A stretch of DNA of 64,000 bases from Ferruginibacter sp. (GTDB taxonomy: Bacteria > Bacteroidota > Bacteroidia > Chitinophagales > Chitinophagaceae). The number at the start of each line of letters is the position of its first letter. Position 1 is the stretch's first letter. The stretch lies in contig JAURKC010000002.1 of the NCBI GenBank assembly GCA_030831945.1, positions 62,001 to 126,000 of the forward strand, in the 5' to 3' direction. The notes below the pieces were generated by a model that had not been told where the DNA came from, searched no databases, and worked only from the letters and a program-made list of their open reading frames with translations. Positions 10,411 to 20,840 of the stretch are shown piece by piece. The translations under genes were made by a program, and so were the position numbers.

Positions 10411-10869
10411 TTATGCAAATTTGGTCAATATTGTAATGCATAAATGAACAAACGCTAGTGCATAAAAACCAGCAAGTAGATCATCGGCCATTACTCCCCA
10501 ACCCTTTGGTAATTGCTCTAATCTCCTTACTCCTAGGGGTTTTACGATATCAAAGAATCTAAAGGCAATCAAACCAATTAAGACATAGGTAATGTTTTGG
10601 GGTACAAGTAATAGGGTAATTGCCATTCCCGCTACTTCATCAATGACTACTTTGCTACTGTCTTTGCCCCAAATCACCTCCACTTCATTGGCACTCCAAA
10701 TGCCTATTCCAATGAGTAATAGAATACTAAAATAGAGCCAATTATTTTTTTCAAAATTTTCAGGAAGTAAATACCAACCGATACAATAAATTATAGCCGC
10801 AATGGTACCACCTCCTTTTAGTTGGCCAATCCCTAGTACAGATGCAAAGAGCTTATGGAATTTTATCAT
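10411..10869 (-). CDS. PgpA-like phosphatidylglycerophosphatase A family protein, candidate PI-phosphate phosphatase
   Basis: 152 residues. PgpA features seen: GIGQLKGGGTIAAI near residue 15-28, VVIDEVAGM near 74-82, FRFFDIVKPLGVRRLEQLPKGWGVMADDLLAG near 103-134, with hydrophobic helices between. It dephosphorylates a lipid phosphate in the inner membrane. It may serve phosphatidylglycerol synthesis, but heading the operon with the CDP-alcohol phosphotransferase and AUR1-like protein suggests phosphatidylinositol-phosphate as substrate. Start at ATG 10869 (a TTG lies 6 bases upstream). First gene of the headgroup operon. Confidence 0.84.
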   Translation of the reverse strand: MIKFHKLFASVLGIGQLKGGGTIAAIIYCIGWYLLPENFEKNNWLYFSILLLIGIGIWSANEVEVIWGKDSSKVVIDEVAGMAITLLLVPQNITYVLIGLIAFRFFDIVKPLGVRRLEQLPKGWGVMADDLLAGFYALAFVHLCITILTKFA

Positions 10870-10898
10870 AATCAATAAAGCATTTGATAATCCTTATT

Positions 10899-10915
10899 TC
10901 GACCCTATTGGTCGA
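10899..10915. promoter_or_regulatory. Palindrome TCGACC-N5-GGTCGA upstream of headgroup operon
   Basis: Perfect 6-base arms around 5 bases, 30-46 bases upstream of the pgpA-like start and just downstream of a -7 box. It could be an operator or a leader hairpin; no factor is known to me for it. Confidence 0.5.
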
Positions 10916-10938
10916 GGCAGAACTGGTTTTTACTATTG

Positions 10939-10946
10939 CAAAAGTA
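10939..10946 (-). promoter_or_regulatory. Candidate -7 box of headgroup operon
   Basis: TACTTTTG on the minus strand, a full match to the Bacteroidota TAnnTTTG element, about 70 bases before the pgpA-like ATG. No clear -33 TTG at the expected distance, so moderate support. Confidence 0.5.
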
Positions 10947-11024
10947 GTTAAGGTAATTTTATACTATCCTTATTTAGCACCCTTTTTATTAGTATTTTAA
11001 TGATGATTTAGATAATATTATATA

Positions 11025-12007
11025 TTATAACCATTTATTTTTTTTATACCAGCTAATCGTATCTTCTAAACCCGTTTGTAAATTATATTTTGGGATAAAA
11101 TTTAAGTCTTTGTTTGCCTTAGTTATATCACAAATCCAATTAATTGCGGCTAATTCATGAAGTTTTTCTCGACTAATTACTGATGGTTTATTCAACCAGC
11201 CATTCACTTTCTCTAAAAAGAATGCCAGCGATTTTACTAAAGGCATAGGAATATGAAATCTAAAAGCTTTGCGGTTTAAAATAGATTTTGAAATGTCTGA
11301 GAATTCGTATCGATTATAAGAATTACCATCCGTGATATGATAGATTCCTAAGGCATTTTTTATAGTTAGAGATTGTATTGCTGCCACTGCGACGTCTTCA
11401 GCATGTACAAAACTTAATTCTTGTACTATTTTTCCAATGTAAGGATCCATGCCATTACTGATGGTCTTGAGCATAATAAAAATATCTTTATCTCTAGGAC
11501 CATAAATTGCAGTCGGTCTTAAAATAGTGGTGGGGATGGAAATACTTGCTAATTGATTTTCTGCCAAAAGTTTGCTTCTTCCGTAGGCGGTAACGGGGCG
11601 GGGATGGGTTTGTTCAGTTATTTTTTGTTGGCCATCATTTAGCGGGCCAACTGCAGCAAGACTGCTGATGAAAACAATTTTTTTACAAATACCGCCTGAA
11701 TTTTCAGCAGCTTTTGCCAAATTGATGGTATAGCCTGCATTCACCTGATCATAAACTTCTTGACGGATAGCTTTAGTAACACCTGCTGAATGTATAATGA
11801 AATCAATTTTATTTTCGGCTATTAGCCTACTCATTTGTTCGGGATCTTCGTAATTGAGATAAAGATATTTTAGGGGAAATTCGTTTAGGTGTTCTATATT
11901 ACTATTCTTCCTAACTGCAGCGAATACCTCAAAATTTGCTGTAATAGCCGTTTGAATAAGGTGATAGCCAAGAAAGCCACTGGCGCCTGTAATTAGAACC
12001 TTGTCTT

Positions 12008-12011
<4 letters not shown>
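11025..12011 (-). CDS. NAD(P)-dependent epimerase/reductase, candidate sphingoid/ceramide reductase
   Basis: 328-residue extended SDR. Rossmann motif G9xSGxxG15 at the N-terminus, S116-S117 with Y143xxxK147 as the catalytic pair. Family members include sugar epimerases, 3-beta-HSD-like enzymes and the Caulobacter CerR that reduces 3-oxo-ceramide. Its ATG overlaps the stop of the GNAT-like gene (ATGA), in an operon starting with serine palmitoyltransferase, so reduction of the 3-keto group of the sphingoid base or ceramide is the most economical role. The specific substrate is inference. Confidence 0.8.
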
Positions 12012-14346
<2,335 letters not shown>

Positions 14347-14404
14347 TTAAATTGTTTCGCTTAAGCTAAATACTACTTTAAGTACATTTAAAAGTTGTTA
14401 TTTA

Positions 14405-14422
14405 AACCTTTTGTAAAAGGTT
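14405..14422. repeat. Inverted repeat in spt leader
   Basis: AACCTTTT GT AAAAGGTT, 8-base perfect arms with a 2-base centre. Position about 35-50 bases downstream of the predicted spt start of transcription. The short centre suits a protein-binding operator better than an RNA hairpin. Confidence 0.55.
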
Positions 14423-14458
14423 ATTTTAAGCATATAATCTTTTTTTATTGAAGATTTG

Positions 14459-14487
14459 CAAAGTTAAGTTTATTTTATTGTTATCAA
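14459..14487 (-). promoter_or_regulatory. spt operon promoter
   Basis: Minus-strand TTG at 14487-14485, 18 bases, then TAACTTTG at 14466-14459: a full -33/-7 match to the Bacteroidota sigma-ABfr consensus. It predicts a leader of about 115 bases before spt. Confidence 0.72.
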
Positions 14488-14696
14488 TATATATGGAACT
14501 TTTATTTAATATTATATAATTTTATTATATGTACTATAAATTATGCATGAATTTTGATGTGAGTGGTACAAAAAAGTTGAACTGACGTATTAATCATTCT
14601 TTTTTTCTATGCGCTTACTTAGGAGGTTTTTGAGATTTAGCATTTTTTGGTCTGCTTTGATCAATTCAGTTAAATTGCATGGAATATTAGCATACG

Positions 14697-15842
14697 ATGA
14701 AATATTATATAATAGCAGGTGAGGCAAGTGGCGATTTACATGGAAGTAATCTTATTAAGGAGTTAAAAGCCTTAGACGGTACTGCCCAAATACGTTGTTG
14801 GGGAGGAGAAAAAATGCAGGAGGCCGGGGCTACCTTGGTGAAGCATTATGCTGAATTGGCTTTTATGGGATTTGTTGAAGTATTGAAAAACCTTCGGACT
14901 ATTTTTCGAAATCTTAGTGATTGCAAAAAGGACATTACTCAATATCAACCCGATGTGTTGGTGTTGATCGATTATCCTGGTTTTAATTTAAGGATAGCAT
15001 CCTGGGCCAAAAAAAATGGTCTAATGGTGATATATTATATATCGCCTCAGGTGTGGGCATGGAAGGAATCTAGGGTGAGGGGAATCAAAAAAAATGTAGA
15101 TAAAATGCTGGTCATTTTGCCTTTTGAAAAGGATTTTTATAAAAAATGGGGTTTAGATGTGGAGTATGTAGGTCACCCATTAGTAAAGGTAGTGGATGAT
15201 TTCAAAGAAAGTAATACTGTTTTGGAAACGGCGGTCAATATCAATATCATAAGTTCTTCGGAATCCTCAATCAACCAGCCTATTATTGCAGTATTGCCTG
15301 GGAGTAGAAAGCAAGAAATACTGACTAAATTACCTATCATGCTATCGGTAGCAAAGCATTTCCCTGATTATCATTTTGTAGTGGCAAAAGCGCCTGGCAT
15401 TGAAGATGATTTTTATCAAGCATTGTTATCTCCTTATGAAAATGTTTCTTCGGTGATTAATCAAACTTATCCCTTGTTGCGCGTTGCAAAAGCAGCCCTT
15501 GTCACCAGTGGCACTGCTACGCTTGAAACTGCTTTATTTGGTGTTCCTGAAGTAGTTTGTTATAAAGGAAGTGCCCTATCTTTTCAAATTGCAAAGTGGC
15601 TGATTACCATCCAATATATTTGTTTGGTTAACCTGATAATGAAAAAAGAAGTGGTAAAAGAATTGATTCAAGAGCAGCTAACAGAAAAAAATCTTTCAAG
15701 CGAGTTAAAAAAAATTCTGTACAATGAAGATAAACAGTCGCAACTAAGGGATGATTACATTGCGCTAAAGAATTTATTGAGTCAGGGTGGAAATGCATCT
15801 GCCAATGCTGCAAAAAGTATCTATCATTTTTTGCATGCATAA
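14697..15842 (+). CDS. lpxB: Lipid-A-disaccharide synthase
   Basis: 381-residue glycosyltransferase that joins UDP-2,3-diacylglucosamine and lipid X in lipid A synthesis, at the inner-membrane inner face. Seen: AGEASGDLHGSNL at 7-19, WGGEKMQEAGA, LIDYPGFNLRIA near 92-103, YYISPQVWAWKESR near 113-126, VGHPLVK, LPGSRKQEI near 202 and TSGTATLETALFGVPEVVCYK near 267-287. Length is normal. A Ser/Asn-rich insert near residues 175-195 is the only odd part. Transcribed away from the sphingolipid operon; both make outer-membrane lipids. Confidence 0.95.
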   Translation: MKYYIIAGEASGDLHGSNLIKELKALDGTAQIRCWGGEKMQEAGATLVKHYAELAFMGFVEVLKNLRTIFRNLSDCKKDITQYQPDVLVLIDYPGFNLRIASWAKKNGLMVIYYISPQVWAWKESRVRGIKKNVDKMLVILPFEKDFYKKWGLDVEYVGHPLVKVVDDFKESNTVLETAVNINIISSSESSINQPIIAVLPGSRKQEILTKLPIMLSVAKHFPDYHFVVAKAPGIEDDFYQALLSPYENVSSVINQTYPLLRVAKAALVTSGTATLETALFGVPEVVCYKGSALSFQIAKWLITIQYICLVNLIMKKEVVKELIQEQLTEKNLSSELKKILYNEDKQSQLRDDYIALKNLLSQGGNASANAAKSIYHFLHA

Positions 15843-15847
15843 ACACT

Positions 15848-15864
15848 GCTCTTCATTGAAGAGC
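15848..15864. terminator. Hairpin between lpxB and DUF6728 gene
   Basis: GCTCTTC-ATT-GAAGAGC, a perfect 7-base stem 6 bases after the lpxB stop, between two convergent genes. There is no T-run, so it is a weak or factor-assisted terminator. Confidence 0.5.
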
Positions 15865-15883
15865 CAATTATTCAAGTGTAAAA

Positions 15884-16048
15884 TTACTTTCTTAATAATT
15901 TGATAGCAAGAATTACCATTGCCACTAGAAATAGCAAGATGGATATTCTGTTGATGCCATGCATATATTTTACAAACTGCGAATTAGGGGTGTTAGGATT
16001 TTTCTTCTTTAGATATAAGTATTGTGCCACCTGGTTCCATATGCCCAT
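15884..16048 (-). CDS. DUF6728-type small membrane protein
   Basis: 54 codons from ATG 16048: starts MGIWNQVAQYLYLKKKNP, contains KYMHGINRISILLF, a single membrane helix and ends IKLLRK. The MHGINRISI motif and the length fit the DUF6728 family of Bacteroidota as I remember it. It begins 25 bases after the LOG-family gene stop, on the same strand, so likely co-transcribed with it. Function unknown; a short inner-membrane protein. Confidence 0.8.
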   Translation of the reverse strand: MGIWNQVAQYLYLKKKNPNTPNSQFVKYMHGINRISILLFLVAMVILAIKLLRK

Positions 16049-16073
16049 GAGAATATTTTTTTATTTTATTAAC

Positions 16074-16799
16074 TTATTTTTTAAATCTTTGCTCCAACAA
16101 CCATCCAAAAGGTTGGTAAGGTTTTTCAGGTTGTAGGTTGAATTTTTCAACACTTATTTTTATATACTCAACCGCTTCGTCAATGGAGTCTGTAAATAAA
16201 AACAGTTGCTTATCTTGATCAGATATGGTTCCTGATTTTCTCATCAGCTCTATATGTTCATTGAGTTTTTGATGAAATTCTTTATCAAAAATTACAATTG
16301 GAAACTCATCAATCATTTTGGTTTGAATGAGCGTAAGGGCCTCAAAAAATTCATCCAAGGTGCCAAATCCACCAGGCATTACAACAAATGCGAAAGAGTA
16401 TTTTACTAATAAAACTTTTCTAACAAAGAAATACTTAATATTCACCCATTTATCTAAATAGGGATTTGGTTTTTGTTCGTGTGGAAGTTTAATATTGCAT
16501 CCAACACTTCTTCCTCCAACTTCTTGAGCACCTTTGTTGGCAGCTTCCATGATACCAGGTCCACCTCCTGTTAAAATAGTAAAACCAAGTTGCGCAATTT
16601 TACCTGCTAGCTCTTCGGTTTTTTCATAATAAGGATGACCATTTACAAATCTTGCAGAGCCAAAAATAGTAACACAAGGACCTATAAAGTGAAGTGCTCT
16701 AAATCCTTTGATGAATTCAAATAAAACGCTGATCGTGAAGGTTAATTCTTTCCACCTACTCTGTGGACCAGATAAAAATTTTATTTCTAATTTAGTCAT
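16074..16799 (-). CDS. LOG-family Rossmann-fold protein (nucleotide 5'-monophosphate phosphoribohydrolase)
   Basis: 241 residues. Signature motifs: TGGGPGIMEAANKGA (near 78-92) and MPGGFGTLDEFFEAL (near 140-154), the PGGxGTxxE motif of LOG enzymes. These cleave ribose-5-phosphate from nucleoside monophosphates; in plants they activate cytokinins, in bacteria they salvage AMP-like compounds. FGSARF near 46 is the nucleotide-binding start. Preceded by a -7 box at 16815-16822; followed by the DUF6728 gene. Confidence 0.87.
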   Translation of the reverse strand: MTKLEIKFLSGPQSRWKELTFTISVLFEFIKGFRALHFIGPCVTIFGSARFVNGHPYYEKTEELAGKIAQLGFTILTGGGPGIMEAANKGAQEVGGRSVGCNIKLPHEQKPNPYLDKWVNIKYFFVRKVLLVKYSFAFVVMPGGFGTLDEFFEALTLIQTKMIDEFPIVIFDKEFHQKLNEHIELMRKSGTISDQDKQLFLFTDSIDEAVEYIKISVEKFNLQPEKPYQPFGWLLEQRFKK

Positions 16800-16814
16800 A
16801 CTGGATAATTAACT

Positions 16815-16822
16815 CAAACTTA
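16815..16822 (-). promoter_or_regulatory. Candidate -7 box for LOG gene
   Basis: TAAGTTTG on the minus strand, a full TAnnTTTG match 16 bases before the ATG; TTG elements lie at both 15 and 23 bases further up, neither ideal. Confidence 0.5.
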
Positions 16823-16930
16823 GGAAATATATTTTATCAATTATTCAATATTTATTATTGATAACGATTTATTACAAAACGAATTTAGTGAGCATTAATA
16901 CAATTACTTTCTTTTAAAGTAAAAACTAAG

Positions 16931-18217
16931 TTAAGCCATCTTTACTAGTGTATAATTTTTCTTGCCTTTTTGAACAAGCAAATACTTAGCATTTAGCAGA
17001 AAGCTTTCGTTTATAATGAGTTCAATAGATTCTACTTTAATTTTGTTAATATTTATTCCTCCTCCTTGAACCATTTTTCTAGCTTCACCTTTACTTGTAA
17101 ATATATTGGTGTCTGCTAAAAAACTTACAATATCTACTCCCTTTTGTAGGTCTGATAGAGAATAGGTTACCGTAGGAATACCTTCCATCACCTGCAGTAA
17201 TTGTTCTTCGTTGAGTTGTTGTAGTATTTCAGCAGTATCATTATTGAAGAGTATTTCCGAAGCTTTTACTGCAAATTCATATTCCAATCTGCTGTGAACA
17301 AAACAAGTCACTTCTTCTGCAAGTCTTTTTTGTAGTATTCTTTGATGTTCATTGCCCGTATGTTGTTCAATCAATGAATCAATTTCTTCTTTTGGTAAAA
17401 AAGTAAATATTTTGATATACTTAATTGCATCTGCATCAGCTGCATTGAGCCAAAATTGGTAGAATTGATAGGGAGACGTTTTGGTAGTATCTAGCCAAAC
17501 ATTCCCTTTTTCTGATTTACCAAATTTTCCACCATCTGCTTTGGTAATAAGTGGGCAAGTAAATGCAAAGGCTTCTGCGCTACTTTTTCTACGAATGAGC
17601 TCAGTGCCGGTTACAATATTTCCCCATTGATCACTTCCACCCATTTGTAACTTACAGCCTTTGTTTTTATTAAGCCAGTAATAATCATAGCCCTGTACAA
17701 GCTGGTATGTAAATTCAGTAAAGCTCATTCCGTTATCACTCTCCAGTCTTTTACGCACACTGTCCTTGCTCATCATGTAGTTGACAGTAATATGTTTGCC
17801 TGTATCTCTTATGAAATCTAAAAAACTAATTTGTTTAAACCAGTCGTAATTATTAACCATTTCAGCTGAGTTAGGCAGAGATGGATCAAAGTTTAAAAAT
17901 TTTTCTAGCTGTAATTTTACTTTAGAAACATTGTGGTTCAAAATATCTTCACTCAAAAGATTTCTTTCTTCACTTTTTCCGCTAGGATCACCTACCATAC
18001 CTGTAGCTCCTCCAACTAATGCAATCGGTTTATGTCCACATTTTTGAAGATGAATCAACAGAATTATAGGAACTAAATTTCCAATATGCAAACTGTCAGC
18101 AGTTGGATCAAATCCAATGTAGCCAGTGGTCATTTCTTTGTTTAATTGTTCATTCGTTCCAGGCATTATATCCTGTATCATTCCTCTCCAGGTAAGTTCT
18201 TCTATCAAGTTTTTCAT
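16931..18217 (-). CDS. tyrS: Tyrosyl-tRNA synthetase
   Basis: 428-residue class I aminoacyl-tRNA synthetase. Seen: [14 protein letters not shown] (HIGH motif HIGN, about 34-47), [13 protein letters not shown] near 70, QGYDYYWLN and [12 protein letters not shown] near 197-208, KFGKSEKGN (KMSKS-equivalent, about 233-241), and a C-terminal S4-like RNA-binding domain from about residue 360. Normal length. It stands between the LOG gene and PBP1A on the same strand, with a 130-base gap to each, so its own unit is likely. Confidence 0.97.
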   Translation of the reverse strand: MKNLIEELTWRGMIQDIMPGTNEQLNKEMTTGYIGFDPTADSLHIGNLVPIILLIHLQKCGHKPIALVGGATGMVGDPSGKSEERNLLSEDILNHNVSKVKLQLEKFLNFDPSLPNSAEMVNNYDWFKQISFLDFIRDTGKHITVNYMMSKDSVRKRLESDNGMSFTEFTYQLVQGYDYYWLNKNKGCKLQMGGSDQWGNIVTGTELIRRKSSAEAFAFTCPLITKADGGKFGKSEKGNVWLDTTKTSPYQFYQFWLNAADADAIKYIKIFTFLPKEEIDSLIEQHTGNEHQRILQKRLAEEVTCFVHSRLEYEFAVKASEILFNNDTAEILQQLNEEQLLQVMEGIPTVTYSLSDLQKGVDIVSFLADTNIFTSKGEARKMVQGGGININKIKVESIELIINESFLLNAKYLLVQKGKKNYTLVKMA

Positions 18218-18347
18218 TCGTCTCTTTTATTACTTATGCAAATGTGAGTAGAAAAATTCAAAATAATTACTCTCTCCGTTTTTTTTAAGGTGTAAACTTA
18301 TGAGGTTATCCTTTCAATTTGCTATCCTATTGTTTAACGGAATACAA

Positions 18348-20762
18348 TTATTTATTTCCTTTTTTTGGTATTTGCTTATTACTTATAGGTGAAGGGGTTT
18401 TATTTTTATCGGCTGGTTGAGGAGGAGGTAGTAGTGTTTTCCCTACTTTTTTATCTTCCGTCTTATTGGGTAAAGTGTTGGCTGGAATTTTATTTTTTGA
18501 ATTCGTATCAGGCTTTCCTTTAGAAAGTTGGCTTTCAATTGGTATCTCTGATGCTGGTTCATTAAAGAAGTCGATTGCATCACCATTTCCTTGGTCTTGT
18601 GATAAATTGTTACTGTCTCCCTGATTGACAATGTTTGCAAATTGTTCATCCGCATAAATGGGGTCATTAGCCATATTAGCGGGTTCCTCAAAGAATAAGT
18701 TCTTTCCATAAGGAAGTGTTCTATCTGCATAAACTTTTTTCATAAAATAGCCCCATTTTGGAAGCGCCATTTCATTACCACCACTGGTTCCTGAATAAAT
18801 TCGGATAAAAGGATCATCACAACCTACCCAGGTACCGGCTAATAATTCGGGTGTATATCCTATAAACCAACCATCGGTATTATCGTTGGTCGTTCCGGTT
18901 TTTCCTGCTTTTTCTGCAGGTATATCGTAATTATTAAGTGATCTACCGGTACCAATTTGAACGACACCTTGCATTAATTTGATCATGGTAAATGCATCTT
19001 GATCACTAATAATTTGCTTACTAGTAATCTGGGGAAATTCTTCCAGTACATTTCCATTCTTATCTTCCACTCTTGAAATAAATATTGGTTCCGTGTTAAA
19101 TCCTTTATTAGGAAACATGGTGTAAGCCTGTAGCATTTGAAGTAGAGGAATTTCAGCTGCACCTAACGCAAGGGAAGCGAAGGGGGGAAGATTAGCAGTG
19201 ATGCCTGCACTCTTTGCAAAATCAATTATTCTCTTTACTCCCAATAAATTAGTCATTCTAACTGCAGCGGTGTTTTTCGAAAAGGCAAGACAGTTGGCTA
19301 ATGTGCCACCACCTCCTTCAAAGGTTCGGAAATCTTTACCATATTGAACGGGACCTCCTTCTATTATGGTAGATGGATTATATCCTGCATCTTGAACTGC
19401 CAATGCATAGATAAGTGGTTTAATGGTTGAACCTACTTGCCTGCTGGCAGTTACGTGGTCGTATTTAAACCATTTAAAATCGATACCTCCAATCCAACAT
19501 TTTACCTCACCTGTTTTAGGATCCATTGCTACAAAAGATGTTTGCATCATTTGTTTGTGATATTTTATAGAATCCCTTGGAGTCATTATTGTATCCAATT
19601 CCCGCGCTGCATTCCAAGCAAAGACTTTCATCTTTACTGGAATCAAAAATGATTTCCTTATTAGTTCTGGCGAAATTTCATCTTCTGCCATCGCTTTCCA
19701 TCGACCACTATTTTTCATTGCATTTTCAATAATGTTCTCCCTTACCTTCCACATTCTGTCACCATTATTTTTCATTAGGTTATCCAGTTTTCTCTGAATC
19801 ACTGGCATTTGTTGCACTACGGATTCTTCTGCATACTGCTGCATTCTTGAGTCGATCGTAGTGTATATTTTTAGTCCATCTCTGTACAAATCATAGAATT
19901 CTCCAGTTGCAGGATTTTTATGTGTTTTACACCATTCCTTCATTGATTCTGAAAGAGCAGATCTGAAATAGGGAGCTATACCGACGTTGTCATCCGCTTT
20001 TTTGTAATTAGTGATGAGGGGTTTTGCTTTTAGTTTGGTAGCTTGAGCTTCAGTTAAATATTCCTGTTTACAATCTACCATTCTTTCAATTACTGTATTT
20101 CTGCGATTTAAGGCAGCAATAGGATGTCTGATAGGTTCATAACCAAATCCTTTGAGCATACCTACTAATACAGCGGCTTCTTCAATTTCTAGTTCAATGG
20201 GCTCTTTTTGAAAGTAAGTTTTAGCTGCATTCCTAATACCATAATTATTTCCCCACGGAGCCCTGTTCAGATAAAGTGTGATGATTTCTTCCTTGGTAAA
20301 ATTTCTTTCAAGTTTTACAGCGATGATCCACTCTTTTATTTTTTGGAGACCCCTAGTAAAAACATTTCCTCTTCCTTGTCCCAACATCATTTTTGCAAGT
20401 TGTTGAGTAATTGGACTCCCTCCACCTGCAGTACCTAATTTTAAAATAGCTCTTGCAACAGCTTTTGCATCAATACCAGAATGGTCATAAAAATTTTGAT
20501 CTTCAGTAGCTACCAAAGCATGTATGATGTTAGGAGAAATTTGGTTGTATTTTATTTCACTTCTATTTTCAGCATAATATTTTCCCATTAATTTTCCATC
20601 AGTAGAATAAACTTCACTGGCAAGGTCTGCCTCAGGATTTTCTAAATCCTTTAAAGAGGGCATTTTTCCAAAGGCACCAAAATTGGCAAGGGTAAATAGT
20701 AAAATCACTAATAATACCCCTCCAAAAAATACCCTCCATAAAATCCTTACTGAGTCTTTCAT
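18348..20762 (-). CDS. Penicillin-binding protein 1A (bifunctional transglycosylase/transpeptidase)
   Basis: 804 residues. N-terminal membrane anchor at about 8-28; GT51 glycosyltransferase with ATEDQNFYDHSGID (about 92-105), GGSPITQQLAKMML and LNRAPWGNNYGIRNA; transpeptidase with SRQVGSTIKPL (active Ser in STIK, about 437), AFSKNTAA (SxN) and EKAGKTGTTNDNTDGW (KTG, about 620). It polymerises and cross-links peptidoglycan in the periplasm. The last 80 residues are Pro/Lys/Asn-rich and probably disordered. Follows the PorW-like gene after 78 bases, consistent with co-transcription. Confidence 0.94.
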   Translation of the reverse strand: MKDSVRILWRVFFGGVLLVILLFTLANFGAFGKMPSLKDLENPEADLASEVYSTDGKLMGKYYAENRSEIKYNQISPNIIHALVATEDQNFYDHSGIDAKAVARAILKLGTAGGGSPITQQLAKMMLGQGRGNVFTRGLQKIKEWIIAVKLERNFTKEEIITLYLNRAPWGNNYGIRNAAKTYFQKEPIELEIEEAAVLVGMLKGFGYEPIRHPIAALNRRNTVIERMVDCKQEYLTEAQATKLKAKPLITNYKKADDNVGIAPYFRSALSESMKEWCKTHKNPATGEFYDLYRDGLKIYTTIDSRMQQYAEESVVQQMPVIQRKLDNLMKNNGDRMWKVRENIIENAMKNSGRWKAMAEDEISPELIRKSFLIPVKMKVFAWNAARELDTIMTPRDSIKYHKQMMQTSFVAMDPKTGEVKCWIGGIDFKWFKYDHVTASRQVGSTIKPLIYALAVQDAGYNPSTIIEGGPVQYGKDFRTFEGGGGTLANCLAFSKNTAAVRMTNLLGVKRIIDFAKSAGITANLPPFASLALGAAEIPLLQMLQAYTMFPNKGFNTEPIFISRVEDKNGNVLEEFPQITSKQIISDQDAFTMIKLMQGVVQIGTGRSLNNYDIPAEKAGKTGTTNDNTDGWFIGYTPELLAGTWVGCDDPFIRIYSGTSGGNEMALPKWGYFMKKVYADRTLPYGKNLFFEEPANMANDPIYADEQFANIVNQGDSNNLSQDQGNGDAIDFFNEPASEIPIESQLSKGKPDTNSKNKIPANTLPNKTEDKKVGKTLLPPPQPADKNKTPSPISNKQIPKKGNK

Positions 20763-20840
20763 CTAATTTTTTTTTATTGTTGAAATAGAAAGAAGGTCTA
20801 TTTTAATTGCTAATGCTATTTTCAATTTACCTAGGTAAAA

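Noticed and set aside
15900..16136. Plus-strand frame antisense to the DUF6728 gene and end of LOG gene
   Set aside because: The opposite strand encodes a recognisable small membrane protein and a clear LOG protein.
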